Of a DNA stretch of 64,000 nucleotides, positions 13,125 to 23,721 are shown piece after piece (position 1 is the first letter of the stretch; each line of letters starts with the position of its first letter). The notes below the pieces were generated by a model that worked only from the letters and a program-made list of their open reading frames with translations, was not told where the DNA came from and searched no databases. The DNA is from Cytobacillus massiliigabonensis (GTDB lineage Bacteria; Bacillota; Bacilli; Bacillales; Cytobacillaceae). The DNA is taken from positions 91,298 to 155,297 of the forward strand of contig NZ_LT904904.1 of the NCBI RefSeq assembly GCF_900199725.1, given 5' to 3'. Position numbers and translations under genes: made by a program.

Positions 13125-13514
13125 ATGACGGTGAAAAAAGAGTATCGTGTGAAAAAAAATAAAGAGTTTCAAGAGGCCTTTAAGAAAGGAAAGTCATTTG
13201 CAAATCGCCAATTTATAGTCTATTCGCTAAAAAAGCCAGAGCAGGAGCATTTTCGAATTGGTCTTTCAGTTAGTAAGAAAATAGGGAATGCAGTCACTAG
13301 AAATCAAATAAAAAGATATATCCGCCAGGCCTTTCATGAAATGGAGAATGAAGTGCTTAACCCATTTGATTATATTATTATTGCTAGAAAACCTGTAGCT
13401 GAGATGGGATTAGAAGAAATAAAAAAAAGTCTGACCCATGTATTAAAGCTTTCAAAGGTTTTGAAAAAACAAAAATCAGGCAATAATGGACAACAGAATT
13501 TTAGAATCAAGTAA
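13125..13514 (+). CDS. rnpA: Ribonuclease P protein component
   Basis: A 129-residue basic protein of the RnpA family, which helps the catalytic RNA of RNase P remove tRNA 5' leaders. The RNR-type signature appears as [21 protein letters not shown] (two adjoining stretches of the RNA-binding helix), followed by [12 protein letters not shown] at 13125 has AAAGGTGG upstream. A GTG two codons later (13131) would give the MKKEYRVKK start seen in some relatives. The C-terminus ([13 protein letters not shown]) is longer than in B. subtilis. It precedes yidC by 133 bp. Confidence 0.95.
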   Translation: MTVKKEYRVKKNKEFQEAFKKGKSFANRQFIVYSLKKPEQEHFRIGLSVSKKIGNAVTRNQIKRYIRQAFHEMENEVLNPFDYIIIARKPVAEMGLEEIKKSLTHVLKLSKVLKKQKSGNNGQQNFRIK

Positions 13515-13647
13515 AATGATGTGTTTTAGCCTGTCTTATTTTAAAAGACATGAGTTAGCAAAAATGTTAAAATATATGTAAGTCTGTGTTTTATGCATGG
13601 AAAAAATAATGATAATTATTTTCTAAGCAGTTAGGAGGAAAAAACGT

Positions 13648-14427
13648 TTGAAAAAAAGAATGTTTCTAGTAATTGGTCTGATTTTCATAATAGCTCTTTT
13701 ATCGGGTTGTACGGAAATCAATAAGCCGATTACTTCTGAGAGTGAAGGCTTTTGGAACGAGTACATAGTGTATCCGCTTTCACTGTTTATCATCAAAGTT
13801 GCGGAATTTGCAGGTGGTAGCTTTGGATTTTCGATAATCATCGTTACGATTATTATTCGCTTATTCTTGCTGCCGCTCATGATTAAACAGACGAAAAGCT
13901 CAAAAGCAATGCAGGCAATTCAGCCTGAAATGCAAAAGCTAAGAGAGAAATACAGCTCAAAGGATCAAAAGACTCAGCAAAAGCTGCAGCAAGAGACAAT
14001 GGCTTTATTCCAGCAGCATGGTGTGAATCCCTTAGCAGGATGTTTTCCATTGCTAATTCAAATGCCGATTTTAATTGGTTTTTATCATGCAATTACTCGT
14101 ACAAGAGAGATTGCCGACCATAATTTCTTATGGTTTGATCTTGGGGCGCCAGATCCTATTTATTTATTGCCATTAATTGCAGGGGCAACAACATTTATTC
14201 AGCAGAAGATGATGATGGCTGGAACGGCGAACCAAAATCCGCAAATGGCCATGATGCTCTGGTTAATGCCGATCATGATTATAATCTTTGCTATTAACTT
14301 CCCAGCTGCTCTTTCATTATACTGGGTTGTAGGAAATATCTTTATGATTGTTCAAACGTACTTTATTAAAGGACCGGAGATTAAGAATGCGAAAGCTGCC
14401 GGTAATGCAGGAGGAGCAAAAAAGTGA
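13648..14427 (+). CDS. yidC: Membrane protein insertase YidC (SpoIIIJ type)
   Basis: A 259-residue Oxa1/YidC/Alb3 insertase that places proteins in the cytoplasmic membrane. It starts with a lipoprotein signal (ALLSGC, lipobox Cys near residue 21) and has about five membrane segments with the conserved [12 protein letters not shown] and [15 protein letters not shown] stretches. The start is TTG at 13648, with AGGAGG 8 nt upstream. Its position beside jag marks it as the SpoIIIJ paralogue, needed in B. subtilis for sigma-G activity during sporulation. Its stop overlaps the jag start by 4 bp. Confidence 0.95.
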   Translation: MKKRMFLVIGLIFIIALLSGCTEINKPITSESEGFWNEYIVYPLSLFIIKVAEFAGGSFGFSIIIVTIIIRLFLLPLMIKQTKSSKAMQAIQPEMQKLREKYSSKDQKTQQKLQQETMALFQQHGVNPLAGCFPLLIQMPILIGFYHAITRTREIADHNFLWFDLGAPDPIYLLPLIAGATTFIQQKMMMAGTANQNPQMAMMLWLMPIMIIIFAINFPAALSLYWVVGNIFMIVQTYFIKGPEIKNAKAAGNAGGAKK

Positions 14428-15044
14428 AACAAGTAACTGCTACGGGGACTACAGTCGAGGAAGCAGTAAAGTCGGCACTCGCTCAATTACAAACGATAAA
14501 AGAGCGCGTAGAAATTACGATTGTTGATGAAGGAAAAAAAGGTGTTTTCGGTATTTTTGGTGCTAGACCAGCAATTGTGAAAGCTGTTTTGAAACAAGAT
14601 CCAATAGATGAAGCAAAGAAGTTCCTGTTGGATATTAGTGAAAAAATGGGTGCTCCAATTGCAATAGAAGTTGTTGGCGAAGGCCGAAATATTCAATTTG
14701 TCTTAACAGGAGAGAAGATTGCTCTTTTAATTGGAAAAAGGGGACAAACGTTAAACTCCTTACAATATTTAACGCAACTTGTTATTAATCGTTACTCAGA
14801 TCAATATATAAATATTTTGCTTGATGCAGAAGATTATCGAAAGAGACGTAACGATACCCTTACACAATTAGCGGAGCGCTTAGCACAAAAGGCGTTAAGA
14901 ACAGGTCAAAATGTCTCATTAGAACCGATGCCTTCATATGAACGAAAAGTAATTCATGCAGCTCTAGCAGAAAATAAGCGAGTAAAAACCTATTCAAGCG
15001 GCAATGACCCGCATCGCCATCTTGTTATTTCACCAATAAAATAG
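14424..15044 (+). CDS. jag: RNA-binding protein Jag/KhpB
   Basis: A 206-residue protein with three modules: an N-terminal Jag domain (residues 1-50), a KH domain (about 75-150, [16 protein letters not shown]) and a C-terminal R3H domain (about 150-206, ending [10 protein letters not shown]). In related bacteria it binds RNA with KhpA and influences cell division and elongation. The start is GTG at 14424, overlapping the yidC stop as GTGA, so translation is coupled. A repeat element begins at the first base after its stop codon. Confidence 0.95.
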   Translation: MKQVTATGTTVEEAVKSALAQLQTIKERVEITIVDEGKKGVFGIFGARPAIVKAVLKQDPIDEAKKFLLDISEKMGAPIAIEVVGEGRNIQFVLTGEKIALLIGKRGQTLNSLQYLTQLVINRYSDQYINILLDAEDYRKRRNDTLTQLAERLAQKALRTGQNVSLEPMPSYERKVIHAALAENKRVKTYSSGNDPHRHLVISPIK

Positions 15045-15129
15045 AAAAGTGAAAGCGGCTTGATCACCCCGACAAGCATAAGACCAGCTGGCTTATGACC
15101 TCGAGGGGGTAGCCGCTGGAGCTGGACAA
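15045..15129 (+). repeat. Hairpin-forming intergenic repeat, family A (short form)
   Basis: This is a compact copy of the family seen at 16934, 17058, 33765 and 24552. It has the core CCCCGACAAGCATAAG, the partner CTTATGACCTCGAGGGGG, and the terminal GGAGCTGGACAA. The inner hairpin of longer copies is missing. It starts directly after the jag TAG stop. Confidence 0.8.
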
Positions 15130-15132
15130 ATA

Positions 15133-15168
15133 AAAAAACTCCCAATCAAAGGATTGGGAGTTTTTTTA
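15133..15168 (+). terminator. Terminator after jag
   Basis: CTCCCAATC and GATTGGGAG form a strong stem flanked by A6 and T7. It ends the rnpA-yidC-jag operon and is nearly symmetrical, so it could also work from the other side. Confidence 0.9.
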
Positions 15169-15348
15169 TACCTACTTTTACGAATATAAATTGTTGGTCT
15201 GATTTATTGAACAAGCCTTTATGCATGAAGTAATAATCAGCGCGGTGAAATGATGCAGACGGCAATTTACATACCTGGTTGTGACCAACTGCTAATAAAT
15301 GTTTTATGTTTAAAATGCCTGAATGTGAATTATCATCTGGTTTTATTG

Positions 15349-15442
15349 TTATTCACATGTGGATAAGTTAAAATAAAGCATAATAATTTTAATGAATGTG
15401 GATAAAAGGAATAGGGACTTGTTAAAAAAGACTTGTGGATAA
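15349..15442. promoter_or_regulatory. DnaA-box cluster between jag and mnmE
   Basis: DnaA boxes lie at 15349-15357 (TTATTCACA), 15358-15366, 15397-15405 and 15434-15442 (all three TGTGGATAA, perfect). The first two abut as an inverted pair. B. subtilis has a DnaA-box cluster in the same jag-thdF gap that titrates DnaA and affects initiation timing. The mnmE promoter must overlap or follow it. The rest of 15169-15547 shows nothing else recognisable. Confidence 0.85.
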
Positions 15443-15547
15443 TTGAGTATTAGCGGTACTCCATTCTTTTCTTAAAAATAAGCATGTGCTATTCTATTTA
15501 TTTGGGATGAACGGATTTTGTGAGGCAGTAAGTGAGGTGGGTTTTAA

Positions 15548-16933
15548 ATGGAATTTGATACAATTGCGGCTATTTCTACACCAATGGGTGAAGGAGCCAT
15601 TGCCATTGTAAGATTAAGTGGTGATCAGGCAATTGCTATAGCAGATAAATTATTCAAGGGGATAGGTGGAAAAAGGCTAAAAACAGTCTCCTCCCATACG
15701 ATACATTATGGTCAAATTATTGACCCAAAGACGGGGCAAGTAGCGGAAGAAGTAATGGTATCCGTTATGAAAGGTCCAAAAACTTTTACGAAAGAGGATG
15801 TTGTTGAAATAAATTGTCATGGAGGCTTAGTTTCTGTTAATCGCGTGCTCCAGCTCCTGCTAACGAATGGGGCAAGACTAGCTGAGCCTGGGGAATTTAC
15901 AAAACGGGCATTTTTAAACGGGCGTATTGATTTATCTCAAGCCGAAGCAGTTATGGATTTAATTCGTGCTAAAACAGATCGTGCGATGAATTTGGCTCTA
16001 GGTCAAATGGAAGGTCGGTTATCTAAACTTATTCGGAAGCTTCGTCAAGAGATATTAGAAACATTAGCTCACGTTGAAGTGAATATCGATTATCCTGAAT
16101 ATGATGATGTAGAGGAAATGTCACATCGTATGTTGTTAGAAAAAGGCACCTATGTAAAAGAGGAGATTGTAAAGCTGCTCCGCACTTCTCAGCAGGGGAA
16201 AATTTTGCGGGAAGGACTCTCAACTGTAATCGTTGGGCGGCCTAATGTAGGAAAGTCATCTTTGCTGAACAGTCTTGTGCATGAAAATAAAGCAATAGTC
16301 ACGGATATTCCTGGAACAACAAGAGATGTGATTGAGGAGTATGTTAATGTACGCGGGGTTCCGCTCCGATTATTAGACACTGCAGGGATTCGTGAAACAG
16401 AGGATATTGTGGAACGCATTGGTGTAGAAAGGTCAAGGCAAGTATTAAAGGAAGCGGATCTAATTTTACTCGTTCTTAATTATGCAGATGAATTTACGAA
16501 AGAGGATGAGAATTTATTTAAAGCTGTAGAAGGCATGGATGTTATCGTAATTGTTAATAAAACAGACTTGCCTCAAATGATTGACATGGACCAAGTCCAT
16601 AAACTTTCAAAAAATCATAAGCTTGTTACGACCTCCTTACTAGAAGATAGAGGAGTAGATGAATTAGAGGAAGCGATCGCATCATTATTTTTTGAAGGAT
16701 CCATTGAAACGGGGGATTTGACCTATGTATCCAACACCCGTCATATAGCCCTGCTTAATCAAGCCCTACATTCGATTGAAGAAGCGATACATGCCGTTGA
16801 AATGGGGACACCCATTGATATTGTCCAAATCGATTTAACAAGAACATGGGAATTGCTCGGCGAAATTATTGGAGACAGTGTCCATGAGAGCCTTATCGAT
16901 CAGCTGTTCTCCCAATTTTGTTTAGGGAAATAG
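15548..16933 (+). CDS. mnmE: tRNA modification GTPase MnmE
   Basis: A 461-residue GTPase that, with MnmG, installs the carboxymethylaminomethyl group on wobble uridine 34 of tRNAs. It has an N-terminal tetrahydrofolate-binding domain (1-118), a helical domain and an inserted G domain (G1 [11 protein letters not shown]2 region [10 protein letters not shown]3 [11 protein letters not shown]4 NKTD). It ends in FCLGK, the conserved C-terminal cysteine motif. ATG at 15548 follows AGTGAGGTGGG. A family A repeat begins immediately after the TAG stop. Confidence 0.97.
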   Translation: MEFDTIAAISTPMGEGAIAIVRLSGDQAIAIADKLFKGIGGKRLKTVSSHTIHYGQIIDPKTGQVAEEVMVSVMKGPKTFTKEDVVEINCHGGLVSVNRVLQLLLTNGARLAEPGEFTKRAFLNGRIDLSQAEAVMDLIRAKTDRAMNLALGQMEGRLSKLIRKLRQEILETLAHVEVNIDYPEYDDVEEMSHRMLLEKGTYVKEEIVKLLRTSQQGKILREGLSTVIVGRPNVGKSSLLNSLVHENKAIVTDIPGTTRDVIEEYVNVRGVPLRLLDTAGIRETEDIVERIGVERSRQVLKEADLILLVLNYADEFTKEDENLFKAVEGMDVIVIVNKTDLPQMIDMDQVHKLSKNHKLVTTSLLEDRGVDELEEAIASLFFEGSIETGDLTYVSNTRHIALLNQALHSIEEAIHAVEMGTPIDIVQIDLTRTWELLGEIIGDSVHESLIDQLFSQFCLGK

Positions 16934-17195
16934 AAAAGCGGAGGCGCCTTGCTCAGCCCCGACAAGCATAAGGCTAGCCAGCGAGAAGGTTGTTCTTTAA
17001 CCTTCTTGATGGATGGACTTATGACCTCGAGGGGCTAGGTGCCGGAGCTAGACAAAGAAAAGCGGAGACGCCTTGCTCAGCCCCGACAAGCATAAGGCGA
17101 CCAGCGGAAGGTTGTTCTTTAACCTTCTTGATGGATGGACTTATGACCTCGAGGGGCTATGCGTAGGAGCTGGACAAGAGAAAAGCGGAAGTGCC
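16934..17195 (+). repeat. Tandem hairpin repeats, family A (two full copies plus a fragment)
   Basis: Two adjacent copies (16934-17055 and 17058-17177) share AAAAGCGGAG, CGCCTTGCTCAGCCCCGACA, AGCATAAGGC, the inner hairpin AAGGTTGTTCTTTAACCTT, CTTATGACCTCGAGGGGCTA and the end GGAGCTAGACAA (or GGAGCTGGACAA). A third start, AAAAGCGGAAGTGCC (17181-17195), is truncated. Each copy can fold into a long stem. They fill most of the mnmE-mnmG gap, with the first copy abutting the mnmE stop. I see no coding sequence here. Confidence 0.85.
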
Positions 17196-17240
17196 TTATA
17201 GGCAGTCCTATATATAAAATGTAATAAAGGAGGCAGCATC

Positions 17241-19130
17241 ATGCCATATGAAGCAGGAAATTATGATGTCATCGTTGTTGGCGCAGGTCATGCAGGCTGT
17301 GAGGCTGGCCTTGCATCAGCACGTCTTGGTGCAAAGACATTAGTTGTGACAATCAATTTAGATATGATTGCCTTTATGCCATGTAATCCATCAGTTGGAG
17401 GACCGGCAAAAGGAATTGTTGTCCGGGAAATTGACGCGTTAGGCGGGGAAATGGGAAAGGTAATCGATAAAACCCATATTCAAATGCGGATGTTGAATAC
17501 AGGAAAAGGACCAGCTGTCCGTGCCTTGAGGGCACAAGCTGATAAATTTATGTATCAGCACGAAATGAAGAAAATCCTTGAAGAAGAAGAGAACTTGACA
17601 CTCATTCAAGGAATGGTCGAAAAATTAATTGTAGAAGATGGTGTTTGTAAAGGAGTCGTAACCCAAACGGGTGCTGTCTACACTTCTAAAACAGTTATTA
17701 TTACAACAGGGACTTTCCTAAGAGGGGAAATCATTTTAGGGGAATTAAAATATTCAAGCGGTCCGAACAATCAACAGCCTTCTATTAAGCTGTCTGAACA
17801 TCTTCAGGAGCTTGGCTTTGATTTAGTCCGGTTTAAAACAGGAACACCTCCTCGCGTAAATAGCCATACCATTGATTATAGCAAAACGGAAATTCAGCCT
17901 GGCGATGAAACACCAAGAGCGTTTTCCTATGAAACAACAAAGTATATTACCGATCAGCTGCCTTGCTGGTTAACGTATACGAGTGAAGAAACACATCAAA
18001 TTATTAATAGCAATCTTCATCGGTCACCAATGTATTCAGGAATGATTCAAGGAAAAGGTCCGCGTTATTGTCCATCCATTGAAGATAAGGTTGTTCGTTT
18101 CAATGATAAGCCTCGTCATCAGATTTTCTTAGAGCCTGAAGGAAGAAATACACAGGAAGTATATGTTCAAGGCCTTTCTACAAGCTTGCCTGAGGAAGTT
18201 CAGCATCGGCTAATTAGAAGTGTACCTGGGTTAGAAAATGCGCAAATGATGCGTGCTGGTTATGCCATTGAATATGATGCAATTGTGCCAACTCAGCTAT
18301 GGCCAACCTTGGAAACAAAACAAGTGAAAAACTTATTTACAGCTGGTCAAATTAATGGCACGTCTGGTTATGAAGAAGCAGCAGGACAAGGTCTAATGGC
18401 TGGAATTAATGCAGGATTAAAGGCACTTGGAAAAGAAGAGGTTATATTAAGCCGCTCAGATGCTTATATTGGCGTTATGATTGATGACCTTATCACAAAA
18501 GGAACTTCTGAACCGTACCGCTTACTTACTTCACGTGCAGAATATCGTTTATTGCTGCGTCATGATAATGCTGATTTACGTTTAACTGAATTGGGCTACT
18601 CAATTGGTCTTATTAGAGAAGAACGCTACCAAAAATTCTTAGCAAAAAAGCAATCGATTGAAGGCGAAATTAAAAGACTCCAAAAAACAATCATTAAGCC
18701 AACTGCCGAAGTTCAAGAATTAATTCACAGTCTAGGCGGAAGTGAATTAAAGGATGGGATCCGGGCTTCTGATCTGTTAAAAAGACCAGAAATGACGTAT
18801 GAACATATTCAAAGGCTAGTTCCTAGTGAAGAGCTGCTGGATCCAGATGTTGAAGAACAAGCAGAAATTCAAATTAAATATGAGGGATATATTGAAAAAT
18901 CCCTTCAGCAAGTTGAACGTTTGAAAAAGATGGAAGATAAGAAGATTCCAGAGAATATCGATTATGATGCAATTAATGGACTTGCTACAGAAGCGAAGCA
19001 TAATTTAAAAGAAGTTCAGCCTTTATCCATTGCGCAGGCTTCAAGGATTTCTGGTGTAAATCCAGCAGATATTTCAATTTTGCTGATTTATATTGAGCAG
19101 GGGCGAATCGCAAGAGTTTCAAACGAATAG
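17241..19130 (+). CDS. mnmG: tRNA uridine-5-carboxymethylaminomethyl(34) synthesis enzyme MnmG
   Basis: A 629-residue FAD-dependent partner of MnmE in wobble-uridine modification. The FAD-binding site is [12 protein letters not shown] near residues 12-23. The GidA signatures GTPPRVN and [10 protein letters not shown] are present, and the C-terminal helical domain contacts MnmE and tRNA. Length matches B. subtilis MnmG. ATG at 17241 has AAAGGAGG upstream. Hairpin repeats separate it from mnmE, so the two may be joined by read-through or a separate promoter. Confidence 0.97.
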   Translation: MPYEAGNYDVIVVGAGHAGCEAGLASARLGAKTLVVTINLDMIAFMPCNPSVGGPAKGIVVREIDALGGEMGKVIDKTHIQMRMLNTGKGPAVRALRAQADKFMYQHEMKKILEEEENLTLIQGMVEKLIVEDGVCKGVVTQTGAVYTSKTVIITTGTFLRGEIILGELKYSSGPNNQQPSIKLSEHLQELGFDLVRFKTGTPPRVNSHTIDYSKTEIQPGDETPRAFSYETTKYITDQLPCWLTYTSEETHQIINSNLHRSPMYSGMIQGKGPRYCPSIEDKVVRFNDKPRHQIFLEPEGRNTQEVYVQGLSTSLPEEVQHRLIRSVPGLENAQMMRAGYAIEYDAIVPTQLWPTLETKQVKNLFTAGQINGTSGYEEAAGQGLMAGINAGLKALGKEEVILSRSDAYIGVMIDDLITKGTSEPYRLLTSRAEYRLLLRHDNADLRLTELGYSIGLIREERYQKFLAKKQSIEGEIKRLQKTIIKPTAEVQELIHSLGGSELKDGIRASDLLKRPEMTYEHIQRLVPSEELLDPDVEEQAEIQIKYEGYIEKSLQQVERLKKMEDKKIPENIDYDAINGLATEAKHNLKEVQPLSIAQASRISGVNPADISILLIYIEQGRIARVSNE

Positions 19131-19157
19131 AGCGAGATATTTGGAAAGGACTAGGCG

Positions 19158-19874
19158 ATGAATATAGAACAATTTATTGATATGCTGAGTGCGAAGGGGA
19201 TTATACTTTCGCCTCAGCAGCTTCAACAATACGAAACATACTATTCTACATTAGTGGAATGGAATGAAAAAATGAACTTAACGGCTATTACTGACAAGCC
19301 AGAGGTGTATTTAAAGCATTTTTATGATTCGATAACGGCTGCTTTTTATTTTGATTTTAAAGAGCCTTTACATATTTGTGATGTAGGAGCTGGGGCAGGA
19401 TTTCCTAGCTTGCCAATTAAAATTGCTTTTCCAGAACTGCATGTTACTATCGTCGATTCATTAAATAAACGAATTGGTTTTTTAGAGCATCTCTCAAATC
19501 AATTGGGTTTGAAGAATGTCCAATTTATCCATGACCGTGCAGAAACCTTTGGTCAAAAAAAGGAGCATCGTGAAGCTTATGATGCAGTTACAGCAAGGGC
19601 TGTAGCTCGACTATCTGTGCTTAGCGAACTTTGCTTGCCGCTTGTTAAAGTTGGCGGTACTTTTATAGCTATGAAGGGTGCAAGTGCAAAAGAGGAATTA
19701 GATGCTGGGAAAAAGGCGATTGCTGTCCTGGGTGGCAAGCTTGATCAATCATACTCCTTCACTCTTCCACAAGAAGAAAGTGAGCGGAATATATTAATTA
19801 TCAAAAAAGAAAAATCCACTCCGAAAAAGTACCCAAGAAAGCCAGGTACACCAAATAAAACACCAATTGAATAA
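19158..19874 (+). CDS. rsmG: 16S rRNA (guanine(527)-N7)-methyltransferase RsmG
   Basis: A 238-residue SAM-dependent methyltransferase of the GidB family, which methylates G527 of 16S rRNA. Motif I is [15 protein letters not shown] near residue 75; [10 protein letters not shown] and AMKGA follow. The tail ([16 protein letters not shown]) is typical of Bacillus RsmG. ATG at 19158 has AAAGGA upstream; the gap to mnmG is 27 bp, so they are probably one operon. Confidence 0.96.
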   Translation: MNIEQFIDMLSAKGIILSPQQLQQYETYYSTLVEWNEKMNLTAITDKPEVYLKHFYDSITAAFYFDFKEPLHICDVGAGAGFPSLPIKIAFPELHVTIVDSLNKRIGFLEHLSNQLGLKNVQFIHDRAETFGQKKEHREAYDAVTARAVARLSVLSELCLPLVKVGGTFIAMKGASAKEELDAGKKAIAVLGGKLDQSYSFTLPQEESERNILIIKKEKSTPKKYPRKPGTPNKTPIE

Positions 19875-20054
19875 TGTTACGTTTTTCATAGAAATATGGC
19901 ATAATGAATGGGTTACAGCTATGAGGTTTTGTAAAAGGAGCAGCAATGTTCACAATTTCAGTGCTGAAAAATAGGTTATATTGATATTTCGGAAGGACTT
20001 GTCATTTTTATAGAGAATATGTAATAGGGAGTTTCGTAAAGGTGGTGCAGGGTG

Positions 20055-20933
20055 ATGAAGCATTCTTTCTCACGCTTTTTTGGCCTAGGCGAAAAGGGAG
20101 AGCAAGTAGAAGCGGAAAAGATCGAAGAACAAGTGGATATAGAGAGGATTGGGGAATATGAAGAGGTAAAAAAAATCCCCATTGACCTTATTGTTCCTAA
20201 CCGTTTTCAGCCAAGAACGGTATTTGATGATGATCGAATTGAGGAACTGTCACGAACCATTCATACACACGGCATTATTCAACCGATTGTTGTAAGAGAA
20301 TTCGAAAATGGCCAGTTTGAAATTATTGCTGGTGAACGTAGATGGCGTGCAATGAAGAAGCTTGGCTGGGACGAGGTTCCAGCTATCGTAAAAAATTTAA
20401 ATGATACGGAAACAGCTTCTGTTGCATTAATTGAAAATCTCCAAAGGGAAGAGCTATCTCCGATTGAAGAAGCGGTAGCATACGGAAAACTTCTAGAATT
20501 GCATAATCTAACGCAAGAGGCATTAGCTCAGCGTCTAGGCAAAGGGCAGTCTACAGTTGCAAATAAACTCAGACTATTAAAGCTCCCTCAGCCTGTACAA
20601 GATGCTTTATTAAGCAAAGCAATTACAGAACGTCATGCCCGTTCATTGATTCCATTGAAGAATCCTGAAAAACAAGTAAAATTGCTAGAAGAAATTATTG
20701 AAAAAAATCTAAATGTTAAGCAGACAGAGGATCGTGTAGTTAGGCTTCTTGAACAAAATCATTCAAAGCCAAAGCCGAAAAGAAAGGCATTCAGCAAGGA
20801 TATGCGAATTGCAGTCAATACGATTCGCCAATCGTTGTCAATGGTATCAGATAGTGGGATTAATCTAGATTCCAAAGAAGAGGAATTTGATGAATTTTAT
20901 CAAATCACAATAAAAATTCCTAAGAAGAAATAG
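20055..20933 (+). CDS. noc: Nucleoid occlusion protein Noc
   Basis: A 292-residue ParB-family CTPase clamp that binds chromosomal Noc sites and the membrane and stops division over the nucleoid. The N-terminal [14 protein letters not shown] is the amphipathic membrane-targeting helix. The CTP-binding GERRWRA and [14 protein letters not shown] motifs follow, then a helix-turn-helix ([20 protein letters not shown]). I chose ATG at 20055, matching B. subtilis Noc; a GTG lies one codon upstream. I did not find a convincing Noc binding site in the window. Confidence 0.96.
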   Translation: MKHSFSRFFGLGEKGEQVEAEKIEEQVDIERIGEYEEVKKIPIDLIVPNRFQPRTVFDDDRIEELSRTIHTHGIIQPIVVREFENGQFEIIAGERRWRAMKKLGWDEVPAIVKNLNDTETASVALIENLQREELSPIEEAVAYGKLLELHNLTQEALAQRLGKGQSTVANKLRLLKLPQPVQDALLSKAITERHARSLIPLKNPEKQVKLLEEIIEKNLNVKQTEDRVVRLLEQNHSKPKPKRKAFSKDMRIAVNTIRQSLSMVSDSGINLDSKEEEFDEFYQITIKIPKKK

Positions 20934-20966
20934 CTTTCATAAATTATTGATATGGATTAGTATACT

Positions 20967-21036
20967 GCCTGTGGAGTATGCGTTCAGAACTTTGATCGTT
21001 CTTTTGGATCACTTTCTGAGTGTGTGCACCACAGGC
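20967..21036 (+). terminator. Long imperfect hairpin after noc
   Basis: GCCTGTGG (20967-20974) and CCACAGGC (21029-21036) are perfect complements, with further pairing inside (TTCAGAA with TTCTGAG). A short T run follows. It is probably a terminator or processing stem between noc and soj; the large interior makes this less certain than the other terminators. The rest of the gap to 21226 shows nothing I can name. Confidence 0.5.
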
Positions 21037-21226
21037 TTTTACATATCTACATTTTTCCTTCTCCATATTTTTAACAAAAAGAATATTCTCTATCCTTTTT
21101 CATGTTAAAATAGATTACGTGATTGTCATTTTTCGATAATGGCAGATTCTCCATTTCTCAAACGTTGAAATTTTTCACATATATGCTTTTAATAACCTTA
21201 ATTAGAAGATGAAGGTAGGTGATATC

Positions 21227-21988
21227 GTGGGCAAAGTTATTGCCATTGCGAATCAAAAGGGCGGAGTTGGCAAAACAACTACTTCAGTAAATCTTGGTGC
21301 ATGTTTGGCATACATAGGCAAGAAGGTCCTGGTCGTTGATATTGATCCGCAAGGAAATGCAACGAGCGGAGTTGGGATTGAAAAGGCAGATGTTGAACAA
21401 TGTATTTATGATGTGCTAGTAGATGATGTGGAAGCCTCTAAAGTAATTATGCCAACTTCTGTTGAAAATCTATATGCAATTCCTGCAACCATTCAGTTAG
21501 CAGGAGCAGAAATAGAGTTAGTACCGACGATTTCTAGAGAAGTACGATTAAAAAGGGCATTGGAAGAGATTAAGGAAGACTATGATTATATCATCATTGA
21601 CTGTCCTCCCTCATTAGGTTTGCTTACACTAAACTCATTGACTGCATCAGACGCAGTTATAATCCCTGTTCAGTGCGAATATTATGCATTGGAAGGATTA
21701 AGTCAGCTATTAAATACTGTCCGTCTCGTTCAAAAACACTTAAATCATGAACTGAAAATTGAGGGTGTTTTGTTAACCATGCTTGATGCACGGACGAATT
21801 TAGGATTACAAGTCATTGAAGAAGTGAAAAAATATTTCCAAGATAAAGTGTATAAAACGATTATTCCTCGAAATATTCGTCTAAGTGAAGCACCAAGCCA
21901 TGGTGAGCCAATTATTACGTATGATCCTAAATCCCGTGGAGCAGAAGTATATATTGATTTGGCAAAGGAAGTGGTTTCGAATGGCTAA
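21227..21988 (+). CDS. soj: Chromosome partitioning ATPase Soj (ParA)
   Basis: A 253-residue deviant Walker-type ATPase. The Walker A motif is KGGVGKTTT with the signature lysine, followed by DIDPQGNAT and DCPPSLG. Soj acts with Spo0J-parS in origin segregation and regulates DnaA. GTG at 21227 with AGGTG 5 nt upstream gives MGKVIAIANQ, matching B. subtilis; an ATG at 21209 would add six residues and overlap the ribosome binding site. The end overlaps spo0J by 8 bp. Confidence 0.96.
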   Translation: MGKVIAIANQKGGVGKTTTSVNLGACLAYIGKKVLVVDIDPQGNATSGVGIEKADVEQCIYDVLVDDVEASKVIMPTSVENLYAIPATIQLAGAEIELVPTISREVRLKRALEEIKEDYDYIIIDCPPSLGLLTLNSLTASDAVIIPVQCEYYALEGLSQLLNTVRLVQKHLNHELKIEGVLLTMLDARTNLGLQVIEEVKKYFQDKVYKTIIPRNIRLSEAPSHGEPIITYDPKSRGAEVYIDLAKEVVSNG

Positions 21989-22823
21989 AGGCTTAGGAAA
22001 AGGACTAAATGCTTTTTTTACAAACATGGAAACCGTGAAGGAAGAAACGGTTCAAGAAGTTCGAACGAAAGAGCTGCGGCCCAATCCTTATCAGCCACGG
22101 AAAGTATTTGACAAGGAAGCAATTGAAGAGCTAAAGCAATCAATTATTGAACATGGCATTCTTCAGCCGATCATTGTACGCAAAAGCATTAAAGGCTATG
22201 AAATTGTTGTGGGTGAAAGACGCTTCCGAGCAGCAAAGGAAGCGAAGCTCGAAACTGTTCCTGTGGTTGTCAGAGAGTTAAACGAACAGCAAATGATGGA
22301 GCTTGCTGTCTTAGAAAACCTACAGCGCGAGGATTTATCGCCTATTGAAGAAGGAACTGCTTATCAGCTTTTAATGGAAAAGCTGAAGCTAACCCAAGAA
22401 GAACTGGCAAAGCGTCTTGGGAAAAGCAGACCTCATATCGCCAACCATATTCGATTATTATCCCTACCTCCGAGAGTGCAGGCGCTTATTTCCAATGGGG
22501 AAATTTCCATGGGGCATGGCAGAGCACTTTTAGGCTTAAGAAACAAGGATAAGCTCCAAGCAGTTGTAGAAAAAACAATAAAAGATCACCTAAATGTTCG
22601 CCAGCTTGAACAGCTTATTCAACAGTTGAATGATGTTCCACGTGAAACAAAAAAGCCGGTACAACAAAAAGATATTTTTATTAAAGAACGGGAGTCCTCA
22701 TTACGAGATCGATTTGGAACAACTGTGACAATTAAGCAATCAAAGAATAAAGGGAAAATTGAAATAGAATTCTTTTCAAAGGAAGATTTAGAAAGAATTA
22801 TAGAACTTTTAGAGAAAAAGTAG
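21981..22823 (+). CDS. spo0J: Chromosome partitioning protein Spo0J (ParB)
   Basis: A 280-residue ParB CTPase that loads at parS, spreads as a sliding clamp and recruits SMC/condensin. It starts MAKGLGKGLNAFF. The CTP-binding motifs are GERRFRAAKEA and ENLQREDLSPIEE, the helix-turn-helix is TQEELAKRLGKSRPHIANHI, and a C-terminal dimerisation domain follows. ATG at 21981 is inside the last codons of soj, with AAAGGAAG upstream. The gene contains its own parS site at 22634. Length matches B. subtilis. Confidence 0.97.
   Translation: MAKGLGKGLNAFFTNMETVKEETVQEVRTKELRPNPYQPRKVFDKEAIEELKQSIIEHGILQPIIVRKSIKGYEIVVGERRFRAAKEAKLETVPVVVRELNEQQMMELAVLENLQREDLSPIEEGTAYQLLMEKLKLTQEELAKRLGKSRPHIANHIRLLSLPPRVQALISNGEISMGHGRALLGLRNKDKLQAVVEKTIKDHLNVRQLEQLIQQLNDVPRETKKPVQQKDIFIKERESSLRDRFGTTVTIKQSKNKGKIEIEFFSKEDLERIIELLEKK
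22634..22649. promoter_or_regulatory. parS: parS site inside spo0J
   Basis: TGTTCCACGTGAAACA matches the Bacillus parS consensus at all positions. B. subtilis also has a parS within spo0J. Confidence 0.95.
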
Positions 22824-22830
22824 TTCTTTT

Positions 22831-22855
22831 AAACCATCAGATAGATGGTTTTTTC
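22831..22855 (+). terminator. spo0J terminator
   Basis: AAACCATC and GATGGTTT form an 8-bp stem with a 5-nt loop followed by a T-rich run, 8 nt after the spo0J stop. Confidence 0.8.
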
Positions 22856-22977
22856 TTTTATATATTTTGCTTTGAAAAAGATAAAACTAAAAAAAAGGGT
22901 TGTAAAGAGTGACCAATACATGTTAGTGTATTTTAAAAATATTCGATTTTCGAAATAAACTGAATAAGGTGAAGAAG

Positions 22978-23691
22978 ATGTTTTTACTAGGCACACTTGT
23001 CAACGGATTATTGATTATCATTGGAACATTAATAGGTAAGCGGCTTAATCGAATACCTGAGAATATGAAGGGAACCGTCATGTATGCAATTGGACTCGCT
23101 GTTATGGTCCTCGGACTGCAAATGGGACTTAAAGGCGAAAATTTTTTAATTGTCATTCTAAGCCTCGTTTTCGGTGCGGTAATTGGTGAATATTTTGCAT
23201 TAGAGGATAAACTTAACGCACTCGGAAACTGGCTTGAAAAAAAGCTTGGTTCAAATGATCAGGGCAGTATTTCACAGGGATTTGTAACAGCAACCCTAAT
23301 TTTCGTCATCGGTGCCATGGCTATTATTGGTGCATTAGACAGCGGGATAAGAGGCGATCATGATGTGCTTTATACGAAGTCAATTATTGATGGATTTACT
23401 GCATTAATATTAGCTACGACACTTGGGATTGGTGTTCTTTTCTCTGCGTTCCCTGTGTTTATCTATCAAGGATTGATTGCACTTTTTGCCACACAAATTG
23501 ATCGGTTTGTACCAGCAGAGCTAATGAATAGTTTTATTACAGAAATGACTGCTACAGGAGGAGTTATGATATTTGCTATTGGTTTGAATTTAGCAGGAAT
23601 AACAAAAATTCGCGTAGCAAATCTGCTTCCGGCTATTCTAGTAACAGGAATAATTGTAACAATCGTTTATTTATATCGTTTATATGTTTAG
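22978..23691 (+). CDS. DUF554 family membrane protein
   Basis: A 237-residue, very hydrophobic protein with about seven membrane segments, of the DUF554 family (E. coli YqgA type). It begins with the family's typical LGTLVNGLLIIIGTLIGKRL. Internal features include the glycine-rich VIGAMAIIGALDSGIRGDH. Function is not established; a transport role is only a guess. I chose ATG at 22978, with AAGGTG 6 nt upstream, over the GTG at 22969. The gap between spo0J and ychF also holds variable genes in B. subtilis. Confidence 0.85.
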   Translation: MFLLGTLVNGLLIIIGTLIGKRLNRIPENMKGTVMYAIGLAVMVLGLQMGLKGENFLIVILSLVFGAVIGEYFALEDKLNALGNWLEKKLGSNDQGSISQGFVTATLIFVIGAMAIIGALDSGIRGDHDVLYTKSIIDGFTALILATTLGIGVLFSAFPVFIYQGLIALFATQIDRFVPAELMNSFITEMTATGGVMIFAIGLNLAGITKIRVANLLPAILVTGIIVTIVYLYRLYV

Positions 23692-23721
23692 CAAATAGTT
23701 ACCATGATTTTTGGGATTGTC

